Shown in pieces: positions 34,602-43,905 of a stretch of DNA of 64,000 nucleotides; within the stretch, counting starts at the first letter, position 1, and the number at the start of each line of letters is the position of its first letter. The DNA is from JBGTLA01 sp041744375 (GTDB taxonomy: Bacteria > Actinomycetota > Acidimicrobiia > Spongiisociales > ZC4RG35), in assembly GCA_041744375.1 (NCBI GenBank), contig JBGTLA010000063.1, forward strand, positions 1-64,000. Reading direction: 5' to 3'. Under the pieces are notes generated by a model that saw nothing but the letters and a program-made list of their open reading frames with translations, was not told the DNA's origin and did no database searches. Both the position numbers and the translations under genes were made by a program.

Positions 34602-35821
34602 TGGGAATCTCCCTTGGTTCAGCCCGGGCTGACCAGGCAGCGGAGTTCCTCACCACGATGGGAGCGTCTTTCGGCTTCGACCTCCCCAGCGAGGACCGCC
34701 TCCAGAAGTTCACAGATCTGTTCGAATGGGAGCGGTCGATCGTCGCCCGCGACGACGGTGACATGGTCGGCACCACGGGAGCGTTTTCCCTCGAACTGAC
34801 CGTGCCCGGAGCCACCATGCGGTGTGGAGGCACCACTGTGGTTTCCGTTCTGCCCAGCCATCGCCGCCAAGGGATCCTGCGAAGGATGATGAAAGCCCAC
34901 CTCGATGAGGTCCGCCAACGAGACGAGCCGATCGCCGCGTTGTGGGCCTCGGATTCGGCCATTTATGGCCGCTTCGGGTTCGGGTGCGCCACCCAGGGAG
35001 TAGACGTCACGGTGTCACGTGAGCACGCCCAGCTCCACCGGCTCTCGCCACCACCCGCTCCCGTTCGCCTCGTGACCGCTCAACGTGCCAGCCACATCCT
35101 GCCGGAGTTGTACGAACAGGTCAGGAGCGACGTCCCCGGATTCTTGAGGAGAACACCCGAGTGGTGGAACTGGCGGCACTTTCGTGATGGAGAGGACGAC
35201 CGCGACGGAGCCACCTCATTTCGCTACGCCGTCACCGGCGCCCCCGACGAAATCACCGGGTTCGTGCAATACCGCCAAAAGGAGAAGTGGACCGACGGTC
35301 ACGGACAAGGGGAGATCCAGGTCAACCAGTTGCTCGGCTCGGATCCCGAGTCCTGGGTGGGGCTGTGGAAATTCGTCCTCGAACACGACCTCATTGCCCG
35401 GGTCACGGCGCCCCACCGTTCGGTGGAGGACCCGCTCTTGCATGTGCTGGCCGGGGGTCGTCGAGCCCGTCTGGAGACGTCGGATGCCCTCTGGGTGAGG
35501 GTCATGGATGCCAGAGCTGCCCTCGAGGGGCGGTCCTACTCCGACCGCGCCCGGGTGGTGATCGGCCTGGCCGACCCTGGAACGACCGAACAGTCGGTGT
35601 GGCACCTCGACCTCAGCCGGGAGGGCGCCACAGTGACCCCCACCGACGCTTCCCCCACCGTGACGATGGATCTAGAGGATATGGGTGCCTGTTTCCTGGG
35701 GTGGAGCCGTTTTGGGGCCATGGCGCGATCAGGCCGCGTCAAGGGTGCGGCCGAAGATGTGGCCGCTCTCGATCGCGCCTTCGCCTGGTCACCTCTGCCG
35801 TGGTGCCCCGAAGTTTTCTGA
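34598..35821 (+). CDS. Eis-like GNAT acetyltransferase
   Basis: A 407-residue protein with the Eis layout: N-terminal GNAT domain with acetyl-CoA motif VVSVLPSHRRQGILRRMM (R-R-x-G-I present), a second GNAT-like domain with YGRFGFGCAT and WWNWRHF, and a C-terminal sterol-carrier-like domain that in Eis supplies the terminal carboxylate (here ending CPEVF). Eis enzymes acetylate amines such as lysines or aminoglycosides; the physiological substrate here is unknown. Two adjacent ATGs open the gene. Confidence 0.88.
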   Translation: MMGISLGSARADQAAEFLTTMGASFGFDLPSEDRLQKFTDLFEWERSIVARDDGDMVGTTGAFSLELTVPGATMRCGGTTVVSVLPSHRRQGILRRMMKAHLDEVRQRDEPIAALWASDSAIYGRFGFGCATQGVDVTVSREHAQLHRLSPPPAPVRLVTAQRASHILPELYEQVRSDVPGFLRRTPEWWNWRHFRDGEDDRDGATSFRYAVTGAPDEITGFVQYRQKEKWTDGHGQGEIQVNQLLGSDPESWVGLWKFVLEHDLIARVTAPHRSVEDPLLHVLAGGRRARLETSDALWVRVMDARAALEGRSYSDRARVVIGLADPGTTEQSVWHLDLSREGATVTPTDASPTVTMDLEDMGACFLGWSRFGAMARSGRVKGAAEDVAALDRAFAWSPLPWCPEVF

Positions 35822-35881
35822 GCGGTCCCGCGCCCGTCGGCTGTCATGGGGGCCGGTTGAGCGACTCATGAGGAGGTTGCC

Positions 35882-37899
35882 TTGAGCCACGACCACCGCG
35901 TCCAACACCACTCCGAGGCGGACGGCGATGGTGGTCACGACCGGCATGCCGGACACAGCGTGGCCATGTTTAGAGATCGGTTCTGGCTGTCGCTGACACT
36001 CGCCGTCCCTGTTGTCGTCTTCAGCGACATGATCCAGGAGTGGTTCGGCTACACCGCTCCTGCCTTCCTCGGCTCGGAGTGGATCGCGCCGGTGCTGGGA
36101 ACGGTGATCTTCGTCTATGGGGGGTCGCCGTTCCTGATGGGAGCGCTCCAGGAGGCGAAGGATCGTCAACCGGGAATGATGCTGTTGATTGGAATGGCGA
36201 TAACCGTCGCCTTCGTCGCCTCGATGGCTACCACCCTTGGCTGGTTCGATCTCGACTTCTGGTGGGAGTTGGCCGCCCTCATCGTGATCATGCTGTTGGG
36301 TCATTGGATGGAGATGCGCGCCATCGGCCAGGCTCGGGGGGCATTGTCGGCCCTCGCCGAGCTCTTGCCCGACGACGCCGAACGCGTCACGGACTCCGGG
36401 ACAGAAACGGTCTCGATCTCCGAATTGCAGGTGGGCAACCTGGTGCTCGTCCGCCCAGGTGCTCGGGTCCCTGCCGACGGCGTCATAGCCGAAGGGGAAG
36501 CCGAGATGGACGAGGCAATGGTCACCGGCGAATCCAAGCCGGTGGCGAAGACGATCGGGGACCGGGTGGTGGCCGGCACGGTGACGACCGACTCTGCGAT
36601 CCGGGTCGAAGTCGATGCAGTCGGGGACGACACCGCCCTGGCCGGCATCCGGAGGCTGGTCGCTCAGGCCCAAGAGTCCAAGTCCCGAGCACAGGTTCTT
36701 GCCGATCGGGCCGCCGCCCTGCTCTTTTACGTTGCTGTGGCGGCGGCCGCGATCACGGTCGTCGCCTGGCTGATAGCCGATCAGCCAGACCAGGCGGTGG
36801 TGCGAACCGTGGCCGTGTTGGTTATCGCCTGTCCCCACGCCTTGGGTCTGGCCATCCCTCTCGTCATTTCCATCTCTACTGGAATGGCGGCTCGCTCAGG
36901 CATCTTGGTCAAGGACCGCCTCGCCCTCGAGCTGATGCGCACCATCGACATCGTCCTCTTTGACAAGACGGGCACCCTTACGAAGGGCAGTCACCGTTTG
37001 ACCGGCGTCGTCGCGCTCGAAGACGAGATCGCCCTGTTGGCCATGGCCGCGGCGGTGGAGTCCGACTCCGAGCATCCGCTGGCTCGGGCCATCGTCGACG
37101 CCCACGGCGAGGGCGACATCCCGAAGGCGTCCGAGTTCAGATCGATGAGCGGTAAGGGAGTCCGGGCGGTGGTCGACGGTCACTCGGTGGCAGTGGGTGG
37201 ACCGGCGCTTCTTCGAGAGAGTGATCTCGAAGTCCCGAGCCAGATCGCAGACACTGCGGCTGGGTGGGAAGAACGCGGGGCAGCGGTCCTGTATGTACTC
37301 CGTGACGACCGCGTCCACGGCGCCCTGTCTCTCGAGGATGAGGTGCGTGCCGAGTCCCGGCCCACCGTCGACCAGCTCCACCAGTCGGGTGTTCAGGTGG
37401 CGTTGATCACCGGCGACGCTCGGCAGGTCGCAGAAGCGGTCGGAGCCGAACTGGACATCGACGAGGTGATGTCGGAGGTGCTCCCCGGGGACAAGCACGC
37501 CCAGGTTGCCGAGCTCCAGCAGCGGGGCCTGAGAGTGGCGATGGTCGGAGACGGCGTCAACGACGCTCCCGCCCTGGCCCAGGCCGACGTAGGCATCGCC
37601 ATCGGCGCGGGCACCGACGTGGCTATCGAATCGGCCGGCATCGTGTTGGCCTCCGACGACCCCCGGGGCGTCGTCGCCATCCGGCGGTTGTCACAAGCCG
37701 GATACGCCAAGATGATCCAGAACCTGGTCTGGGCCGCCGGCTACAACGTGGTGGCCATCCCCTTGCCGCCGGCGCCCTGGCCTGGGCGGGGATCGTGCTC
37801 GCTCCCGCCGCCGCCGCCGTGCTCATGAGTGCCTCGACCGTCATCGTCGCCGCCAACGCCCAGCTCCTGCGGCGCACCGACCTCAGGCCCGCCTCATGA
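35882..37899 (+). CDS. copB: CopB-type copper P-type ATPase, with an apparent frameshift near the C-terminus
   Basis: A P1B ATPase of about 672 residues that pumps copper (or silver) out of the cytoplasm. It has a His-rich N-terminus (HDHRVQHH and HDRHAGH) and no HMA domain. The membrane metal motif is CPH (about 316), as in the CopB/P1B-3 group, instead of CPC. Other marks are TGES, DKTGTLT (about 360) and GDGVNDAP (about 556). The start is a TTG preceded by AGGAGG. The continuous frame runs out of register at the C4 run 37759-37762 and would stop at 37828; adding one C restores the conserved ending (AGALAWAG, then VLMSASTVIVAANAQLL), which stops at 37897-37899 and overlaps the cytochrome gene by ATGA. 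This supports an indel error or recent lesion. Confidence 0.88.
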
Positions 37900-38279
37900 G
37901 ATCCGTGAGCACGACTGCACTTGCGGTACTGCTCGTGGCGTGCAGTGCCACCGGCGGAATCGAGGCCGAGGGGCCACAGCAGGATCCGGCGCTGGTTGAG
38001 AGTGGTTCAGAGCTGTACGCGATCCATTGTGCCGAGTGCCATGGCGACGACCTCAGAGGCACCGAGAGCGGACCATCCTTCCTGTCCATCGTGTACGAGC
38101 CGAACCATCACTCCGACGAATCCTTCGTGCTGGCGGTGACCCGTGGCGTACGGGCGCACCACTGGGCCTTCGGCGACATGCCCCCCGTTGTCGGACTCAC
38201 ACCGGCCGACATCGAGGCAATCGTCGCCCTTGTCAGAGAGACACAGCGAAGCGAAGGATTCGAGCCCTACCCACCGTGA
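37896..38279 (+). CDS. Small lipoprotein-type c-type cytochrome
   Basis: A 127-residue protein with a lipoprotein signal peptide (lipobox LLVAC), one haem c motif CAECH and a candidate axial Met in GDMPPVVGL, typical of single-domain class I cytochromes (CccA-like). It overlaps the true end of copB by ATGA and so is cotranscribed with the copper ATPase. It could act in extracytoplasmic electron transfer linked to copper oxidation or to a copper oxidase, but that is inference. Confidence 0.87.
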   Translation: MRSVSTTALAVLLVACSATGGIEAEGPQQDPALVESGSELYAIHCAECHGDDLRGTESGPSFLSIVYEPNHHSDESFVLAVTRGVRAHHWAFGDMPPVVGLTPADIEAIVALVRETQRSEGFEPYPP

Positions 38280-38318
38280 ACGACCGTGGTGGTTGGCTTC
38301 GCCATTCCGCCTGGAGAG

Positions 38319-39740
38319 CTATACGTCGTAGTAGAGCGAGAACTCGTGTGGGTGAGGACGGAGGCGGATAGGGTCTACCTCCCGTTCCACCTTGTAGTCG
38401 ATCCAGGCGTCGATGAGCCCCTGGGTGAACACACCCCCCCGGAGAAGGAACTCGTGGTCGGCCTTGAGGGCGTCCAACGCCTCTATCAGGCTGCCCGGCA
38501 CCGAGGGAAGATTTTCTAATTCCTCCGGTGGCAGGTCGTAGATGTCCTTGTCCACAGGGTCGGGCGGTTCGATCTTGTTCTGGATGCCGTCGAGACCGGC
38601 CATGAGCATCGCCGAAAAGGCCAGATAGGGGTTGGCCGATGGATCGGGACACCGGAACTCGAGTCGCTTTGCCTTGGGACTCTGCGAGTACGTCGGGATC
38701 CGAACCGCCGCCGAGCGGTTCCGATTCGAGTACACCAGGTTGACCGGTGCTTCATAGCCGGGTACCAGACGGTGATAACTGTTGGTGGTAGGGGCGGCAA
38801 ACGCCAGCACCGCGGGGGCATGCTTCAGCAATCCACCGATATACCACCGAGCCAGATCGGACAGGCCCGCGTACCCCGCCTCGTCGTACATCAACGTCTC
38901 ATCGCCGTTCCACAGCGACTGATGGGTGTGCATACCCGACCCGTTGTCCTCGAAAATGGGCTTGGGCATGAAGGTGACCGTCTTACCGGCATCCCAGGCC
39001 ACCGACTTCACGATGTACTTGTACAGGGTTACTTGGTCGGCCATCTTCAACAAGGTGTCGTAGCGGATGTCGATTTCGGCTTGACCGGCTGTACCGACCT
39101 CGTGGTGCTGCACCTCGATGTCGATACCGGCCTCCATCAGCTTCTTGGTCATCTCCGAGCGGAGGTCCTGGAAGTGGTCGGTGGGAGGGACGGGGAAGTA
39201 ACCCTCCTTGTACCCCGGTTTGTAGGCCAAGTTCTTGCCGTCCTCTTCGGCACCTCGGTTCCAGGCCCCCTCTATTGAGTCCACGTAGTAGAAGGCCGAG
39301 TGCTGGTTCTGGCCGAATCGGGCGGAGTCGAAGATATAGAACTCGGCCTCGGGGCCCCAGTAGGAGGTGTCGGCGATCCCCGTCGAGATGAGATACTCCT
39401 CGGCTTTCTTGGCCACATAGCGGGGGTCCCGCTCGTAGGGCTCTTTCGTCAACGGGTCGTGCACGAAGCAATACAGCAAGAGGGTCTTGTGCTGGCGAAA
39501 AGGATCTTCAACGGCGGTCGCCGGATCCGGAATCAAGATCATGTCGGATTCCTGGATCTGCTGGAACCCGCGGATGGAGGACCCGTCGAACCCAAAGCCC
39601 TCATCGAAGGATTCTTCGGTGAGCTGGCCGACCGGGACGGTGAAGTGTTGTACCTGGCCGGGCAGGTCACAGAATCGGAGGTCGACGAACTCGAAACCCT
39701 CATCGGCGATCCTTCCCAGCACCTCCTGGGGTGTGGACAT
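38319..39740 (-). CDS. glnA: Glutamine synthetase, type I (adenylylated form)
   Basis: A 473-residue GS-I that makes glutamine from glutamate, ammonia and ATP. It has the N-terminal beta-grasp region (FVDLRFCDLPGQVQHFT), the metal/ATP motifs FGFDGSSIRGF and the NRSAAVRIP loop, and near the C-terminus DIYDLPPEE, the Tyr site that GlnE adenylylates in GSI-beta enzymes. The start at 39740 has GAGAGGAAAG upstream; the frame extension to 39776 lacks support. It is divergent from purA, and glutamine feeds PurF and PurQ of the purine genes around it. Confidence 0.96.
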   Translation of the reverse strand: MSTPQEVLGRIADEGFEFVDLRFCDLPGQVQHFTVPVGQLTEESFDEGFGFDGSSIRGFQQIQESDMILIPDPATAVEDPFRQHKTLLLYCFVHDPLTKEPYERDPRYVAKKAEEYLISTGIADTSYWGPEAEFYIFDSARFGQNQHSAFYYVDSIEGAWNRGAEEDGKNLAYKPGYKEGYFPVPPTDHFQDLRSEMTKKLMEAGIDIEVQHHEVGTAGQAEIDIRYDTLLKMADQVTLYKYIVKSVAWDAGKTVTFMPKPIFEDNGSGMHTHQSLWNGDETLMYDEAGYAGLSDLARWYIGGLLKHAPAVLAFAAPTTNSYHRLVPGYEAPVNLVYSNRNRSAAVRIPTYSQSPKAKRLEFRCPDPSANPYLAFSAMLMAGLDGIQNKIEPPDPVDKDIYDLPPEELENLPSVPGSLIEALDALKADHEFLLRGGVFTQGLIDAWIDYKVEREVDPIRLRPHPHEFSLYYDV

Positions 39741-39881
39741 GGTCTTTCCTCTCTGGAGCGATCGGGCCAGATTCAATCCAACTGCCGTTTCCCGATGGTT
39801 GATCGAGTGTTACGGCTCTGTTTCGAGATGGTGGGGCCGCTTCCGCTGGCAGGGGATGGCCGGGCATCCATTCACGCCCGC

Positions 39882-39887
39882 TACCGT
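39882..39887 (+). promoter_or_regulatory. Leaderless-type -10 box of purA
   Basis: TACCGT is followed by 7 bases and the ATG at 39895. Confidence 0.55.
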
Positions 39888-39894
39888 CTCCGCC

Positions 39895-41169
39895 ATGCCT
39901 GCCACGATCGTGCTCGGCGCCCAATGGGGTGACGAAGGCAAAGGCCGGGTCGTCGACGTGTTCGCCGAGCACGCCGACTTTGTCGTCCGTTACCAGGGAG
40001 GCAACAACGCCGGCCACACGATCGTCGTGGGGGATCAGAGGCTGGCGCTGTCGCTCATCCCGTCGGGGATCCTCTACCCCCAGTGCACTCCGGTCATCGC
40101 CTCCGGGACCGTCATCGACCCCAAGGTGCTCCTGGCCGAAATGGACATGGCCGCAGACAAGAACCTCGACCCGAGCCGGGTGAGACTCTCGGCCAACGCC
40201 CACCTCATCATGCCGTGGCACCGCAAGCTCGATGCCGTCAAGGAGCGGTACCTGGGGAACAACCAGATCGGTACCACCAAGAAGGGAATCGGCCCCGCCT
40301 ACACCGACAAGTACAGCCGCACCGGGATACGTGTCCAGGATCTGTTCGACACCAAGATCTTCGCCGACAAGGTCGACGCTTCACTCGAGGACGTCAACAA
40401 GATCCTTCCCCGAATCTACAACACGCTGCCCATGACGGGAGAAGACATCGTGGCAGAGTACCTCGGCTATGCCGAGCGGCTCGGTCCACATGTGACCGAC
40501 ACCTCCCTCTTGCTCTGGGAGGGGATCAAGGCCGGCAAGCAGATCCTATTCGAAGGAGCTCAAGGCACCCTGTTGGATGTCGATCACGGCACTTATCCGT
40601 TCGTCACGTCGTCCAATCCCACCGCCGGAGGCGCTTCAGTCGGATCTGGCATCGGCCCCAAGACGATCGACGAGATCATCGGGGTGGCGAAGGCTTACAT
40701 CTCCCGGGTGGGAACGGGACCGTTCCCGACCGAGCTCGATGACGAGATCGGCGACACCATGATCGAACTGGGCGGTGAATACGGGACGGTCACCGGGAGA
40801 AGGCGACGTTGCGGGTGGCTCGACATGGTCGCTCTCCGCTACGCGGTCCGGGTCAACTCGTTCACGCAGCTCTTCCTGACCAAGCTCGACATCCTCAGTG
40901 CCTTCGGCACCATCCGTGTGGCGGTGGCGTACCGCTGGGGAGGGGAGACATTCACAGAATTTCCCCGCCAGCAGCGGGCGCTCTACGAGTGCGAACCCGT
41001 GTACGAGGACCTAGAAGGTTGGAAGACCGACATCACCACCGCCCGCACACTTGGAGACCTGCCGCCTGCGGCCAGGGCTTACGTGGAGTACATACAGGAG
41101 CGAGCCGAAGTACCGATCGGGTGGGTCTCGGTGGGTCCCGAGCGGTCGCAGATGCTGGAGATGTCGTGA
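39895..41169 (+). CDS. purA: Adenylosuccinate synthetase
   Basis: A 424-residue enzyme catalysing IMP + Asp + GTP to adenylosuccinate, the first step from IMP to AMP. It has VLGAQWGDEGKGR at the extreme N-terminus (P-loop-like GTP site), NNAGHTIV, TTKKGIGPAYTDK and TVTGRRRRCGWLD, all family landmarks. The upstream in-frame region lacks signals, and the leaderless -10 box fixes the start. Its stop is followed within 2 bases by the purD duplication. Confidence 0.96.
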   Translation: MPATIVLGAQWGDEGKGRVVDVFAEHADFVVRYQGGNNAGHTIVVGDQRLALSLIPSGILYPQCTPVIASGTVIDPKVLLAEMDMAADKNLDPSRVRLSANAHLIMPWHRKLDAVKERYLGNNQIGTTKKGIGPAYTDKYSRTGIRVQDLFDTKIFADKVDASLEDVNKILPRIYNTLPMTGEDIVAEYLGYAERLGPHVTDTSLLLWEGIKAGKQILFEGAQGTLLDVDHGTYPFVTSSNPTAGGASVGSGIGPKTIDEIIGVAKAYISRVGTGPFPTELDDEIGDTMIELGGEYGTVTGRRRRCGWLDMVALRYAVRVNSFTQLFLTKLDILSAFGTIRVAVAYRWGGETFTEFPRQQRALYECEPVYEDLEGWKTDITTARTLGDLPPAARAYVEYIQERAEVPIGWVSVGPERSQMLEMS

Positions 41170-41170
41170 G

Positions 41171-41542
41171 CTCGCGGCGCTCGCCGTTGCCCGTCCACCG
41201 TTGGCCTTTTGCCGTTGGCCCCACGAAGCGAGAGCTTTCTCATGAAAGTGCTGTTGGTCGGGTCAGGGGGGAGAGAGCATGCCCTGGGGTGGAGGTTGGC
41301 ACAGAGTCCCCGGCTGACCGAGCTCATCACCCTGCCGGGGAATCCCGGACTCGCGGCGCTCGCCGTTGCCCGTCCACCGTTGCCCGTCCACCGTTGGCCG
41401 TTTGCCGTTGGCCCCACGAAGCGAGAGCTTTCTCATGAAAGTGCTGTTGGTCGGGTCAGGGGGGAGAGAGCATGCCCTGGGGTGGAAGTTGGCACAGAGT
41501 CCCCGGCTAACCGAGCTCATCACCCTGCCGGGGAATCCCGGA
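41171..41542 (+). repeat. Tandem duplication of the purA-purD junction and purD 5' end
   Basis: Unit 1 is 41171-41349 (179 bp), unit 2 is 41350-41542 (193 bp). Each starts with the 11-mer CTCGCGGCGCT, which recurs a third time at 41543-41553 as native purD codons for LAAL. Unit 2 carries an extra 14 bases (a second copy of CGTTGCCCGTCCAC) and three substitutions relative to unit 1. Each unit contains the purD start and first 36-37 codons. The layout indicates duplication between the 11-bp microhomologies. Confidence 0.92.
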
Positions 41543-41586
41543 CTCGCGGCGCTGGGTTCGGTCGTGCCAGGCGTGGACGCGAATGA
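41242..41586 (+). pseudogene. Truncated extra copy of the purD 5' end
   Basis: From the ATG at 41242 the frame encodes the first 40 residues of PurD (MKVLLVGSGGREHALGW onward) and then runs out of frame through the duplicated spacer and into the real purD in another frame, stopping at 41586. The ATG context is identical to that of true purD, so it could still be translated into a useless 114-residue peptide. Confidence 0.75.
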
Positions 41587-42685
41587 CGTTGGAGCAGTGG
41601 CAGCCCTGGCCAGGGTGCAACGAGTCGATCTCGTCGTCGTCGGGCCCGAGGAGCCGCTTGCCCTGGGCCTGACCGATGCTGTCACGAGCCTCGGAATTCC
41701 CGTCTTCGGGCCCACTCGAGCGGCCGCCCGGCTGGAAGCGTCCAAGTCGTTCGCCAAGGAGGTCATGATTCGCGCCGGCGTTCCCACAGCCGAGGCCTGG
41801 ACCTTCACCGAGGAATCTGCGGCGCACAGTCACATCGACAGCCATCTGGGCCCATATGTGATCAAGGCCGACGGACTGGCGGCCGGCAAGGGTGTGAGCG
41901 TGACAGCTGATCGCAATGACGCCCACTACTGGGTGGACCTCTGCTTCCACGGCGGATTCGGCGAGGCGGGCACGACGATCATCATCGAGGAGTACCTCGA
42001 GGGACCCGAAGTCAGTGTCTTCGCCGTCTGCTCGGGAACGGAGGCCGTTCCCTTGGCCCCAGCTCGGGATTACAAGCGACTGTCCGACGGCGACCAGGGC
42101 CCGAACACGGGTGGAATGGGTTCCTACTCTCCAGTCGGCGACTTACCCGATGGATTGGTCCGCTGGACCATGGACTCGGTGGTGCGGCCGACCTTGCGAC
42201 AGATGGAGGCGGAAGCCAACCCCTACCTCGGGTTCCTGTATGCCGGCCTGGTGCTCACACCGGCCGGCCCCCGGGTGTTGGAGTTCAACGTCCGCCTCGG
42301 CGATCCCGAGACCCAAGTGGTGGTGCCTCGGATGGAGAGCGACTTGCTCGACTTGCTGGAGGGAGCGGTCGCCGGACGTCTGGCAGAGCCCACCTGGACC
42401 GACCAGGCCGCCGTCGAGGTGGTCCTCGCCTCCGAGGGGTATCCCCAGGCTCCCGTACCGGGAGCGGTCATCGAAGGTCTCGACCGTGTGCCCGACGATG
42501 TGCTCGTCTTCCATGCGGGGACTGCCCGCTCTGGAACCGACGTGGTGGTCAACGGGGGCCGTGTCATCGATCTGGTAGCGCTAGGCGACTCGGTGAGCCT
42601 GGCACGACAGCGAGTCTATGAGGCCGCTCCGCTCGTGACCTGGCCAGGAGTCCAGTTCCGCACCGACATCGCCGCCGACAGCTGA
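41435..42685 (+). CDS. purD: Phosphoribosylamine-glycine ligase
   Basis: A 416-residue ATP-grasp enzyme joining glycine to phosphoribosylamine (step 2 of purine synthesis). It has the N-terminal GSGGREHALGWKLAQS motif, the ATP-grasp lysine region YVIKADGLAAGKGV, the family signature RLGDPETQ near 287-294, and the C-terminal GARS domain. The start at 41435 is the intact second copy within the tandem duplication. No promoter is evident, so it is probably read through from purA. It ends before a hairpin shared with the convergent arsenite transporter gene. Confidence 0.95.
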   Translation: MKVLLVGSGGREHALGWKLAQSPRLTELITLPGNPGLAALGSVVPGVDANDVGAVAALARVQRVDLVVVGPEEPLALGLTDAVTSLGIPVFGPTRAAARLEASKSFAKEVMIRAGVPTAEAWTFTEESAAHSHIDSHLGPYVIKADGLAAGKGVSVTADRNDAHYWVDLCFHGGFGEAGTTIIIEEYLEGPEVSVFAVCSGTEAVPLAPARDYKRLSDGDQGPNTGGMGSYSPVGDLPDGLVRWTMDSVVRPTLRQMEAEANPYLGFLYAGLVLTPAGPRVLEFNVRLGDPETQVVVPRMESDLLDLLEGAVAGRLAEPTWTDQAAVEVVLASEGYPQAPVPGAVIEGLDRVPDDVLVFHAGTARSGTDVVVNGGRVIDLVALGDSVSLARQRVYEAAPLVTWPGVQFRTDIAADS

Positions 42686-42753
42686 CCGACCGTGCCCGGC
42701 TGTGCCGGCCCGACCGGCGGTACTGGGTCAACAACGCCAATCGATTCGGTCCG

Positions 42754-42782
42754 CAGCTCCACATGAAAGGTCTTTGGAGCTG
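42754..42782. terminator. Hairpin between convergent purD and the arsenite transporter gene
   Basis: CAGCTCCA and TGGAGCTG form a perfect 8-bp stem with a 13-base loop (42762-42774). Its position between two converging genes suits a shared terminator, though no clear T-tract follows on either strand. Confidence 0.45.
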
Positions 42783-42787
42783 TGAGG

Positions 42788-43891
42788 TCAGGGCCGGACT
42801 GTCACGGACATGGTTGCTCGTTCGTCGGAGTAGTAGCGACGGCGGGCCCACAGGGCCACATAGACCAGGCCCACGAGGACGGGCACCTCGATGAGCGGAC
42901 CCACCACCCCGGCAAGTGCCTGGCCCGATGACACCCCGAACACACCGATCGCCACGGCGATCGCCAGCTCGAAGTTGTTGCCGGCGGCGGTGAAGGCAAT
43001 CGACGTGTTGCGGTCGTAGGAGAAGCCCAACTTCAACCCAGTCGCGAACGAGCCGATCCACATGATGGCGAAGTACACGACGAGCGGTACCGCAATGCGA
43101 GCCACGTCGAACGGAGCACCTGTGATCTGCTCCCCCTGTAAGGCGAACAGAATCACGATTGTGAACAGGAGGCCCCACAACGCCATGGGAGCAATCCGAG
43201 GCAAGAACCGCTGCTCGTACCATTCGGTGCCTCGGGCGCGTTCGCCGAGAATTCTCGTGAGAAACCCGGCGAGCAGCGGAATGCCCAAGAAGATCAACAC
43301 CGACTTGGTGATCTCCCAAATGGTGACGTCGATGCCATCGGAGTCGAGGCCGAGCCAACCTGGGAGAAGTTCGAGGTAGAAGTAGCCGAGGACCGAGTAG
43401 GCACCGATCTGAAACACGGAGTTGATGGCCACCAGCACTGCGGCAAGCTCTCTGTTGCCGCAGGCCAGATCATTCCAGATCAGCACCATGGCGATGCAGC
43501 GCGCCAGACCCACGATGATGAGACCCGTGCGGTACTCGGGTAGATCGGGTAGCAACAGCCAGGCCAGCGCGAACATCAGTGCCGGCCCGATCAGCCAATT
43601 CAGTACCAGCGAAACCACGAGGGAGCGGCGGTCGATCACCGAGCGGATCGACCCGTACTTCACTTTCGCCAGGACCGGATACATCATCGCCATGAGCCCG
43701 ATCGCTATGGGGAGAGAGACGGAGTCGATCTTGACACGATCGAGGGCGTCGTCGAGTCCGGGAAATATCCTTCCCAGCACCACCCCGAGCACCATTGCCG
43801 CCACGATCCACGCCGGCAGGAAGCGATCCAGTATCGATAGTCGCGCAACGACTGGGCCCGCTTCTGGAACCTGGGTTGGAGTTTGCGTCAT
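42788..43891 (-). CDS. acr3: ACR3-family arsenite efflux transporter
   Basis: A 367-residue carrier with ten predicted helices. The family landmarks include the GLARCIAMVLIWNDLACGN segment, which contains the conserved Cys in a membrane helix essential for arsenite transport. It exports As(III) using the proton-motive force. The ATG at 43891 lies 15 bases after the arsC stop; the 75-residue extension to 44116 runs through arsC and is rejected. The operon order is arsR-phosphatase fusion, arsC, acr3. Confidence 0.93.
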   Translation of the reverse strand: MTQTPTQVPEAGPVVARLSILDRFLPAWIVAAMVLGVVLGRIFPGLDDALDRVKIDSVSLPIAIGLMAMMYPVLAKVKYGSIRSVIDRRSLVVSLVLNWLIGPALMFALAWLLLPDLPEYRTGLIIVGLARCIAMVLIWNDLACGNRELAAVLVAINSVFQIGAYSVLGYFYLELLPGWLGLDSDGIDVTIWEITKSVLIFLGIPLLAGFLTRILGERARGTEWYEQRFLPRIAPMALWGLLFTIVILFALQGEQITGAPFDVARIAVPLVVYFAIMWIGSFATGLKLGFSYDRNTSIAFTAAGNNFELAIAVAIGVFGVSSGQALAGVVGPLIEVPVLVGLVYVALWARRRYYSDERATMSVTVRP

Positions 43892-43905
43892 TCCTCGTCT
43901 CGTTC

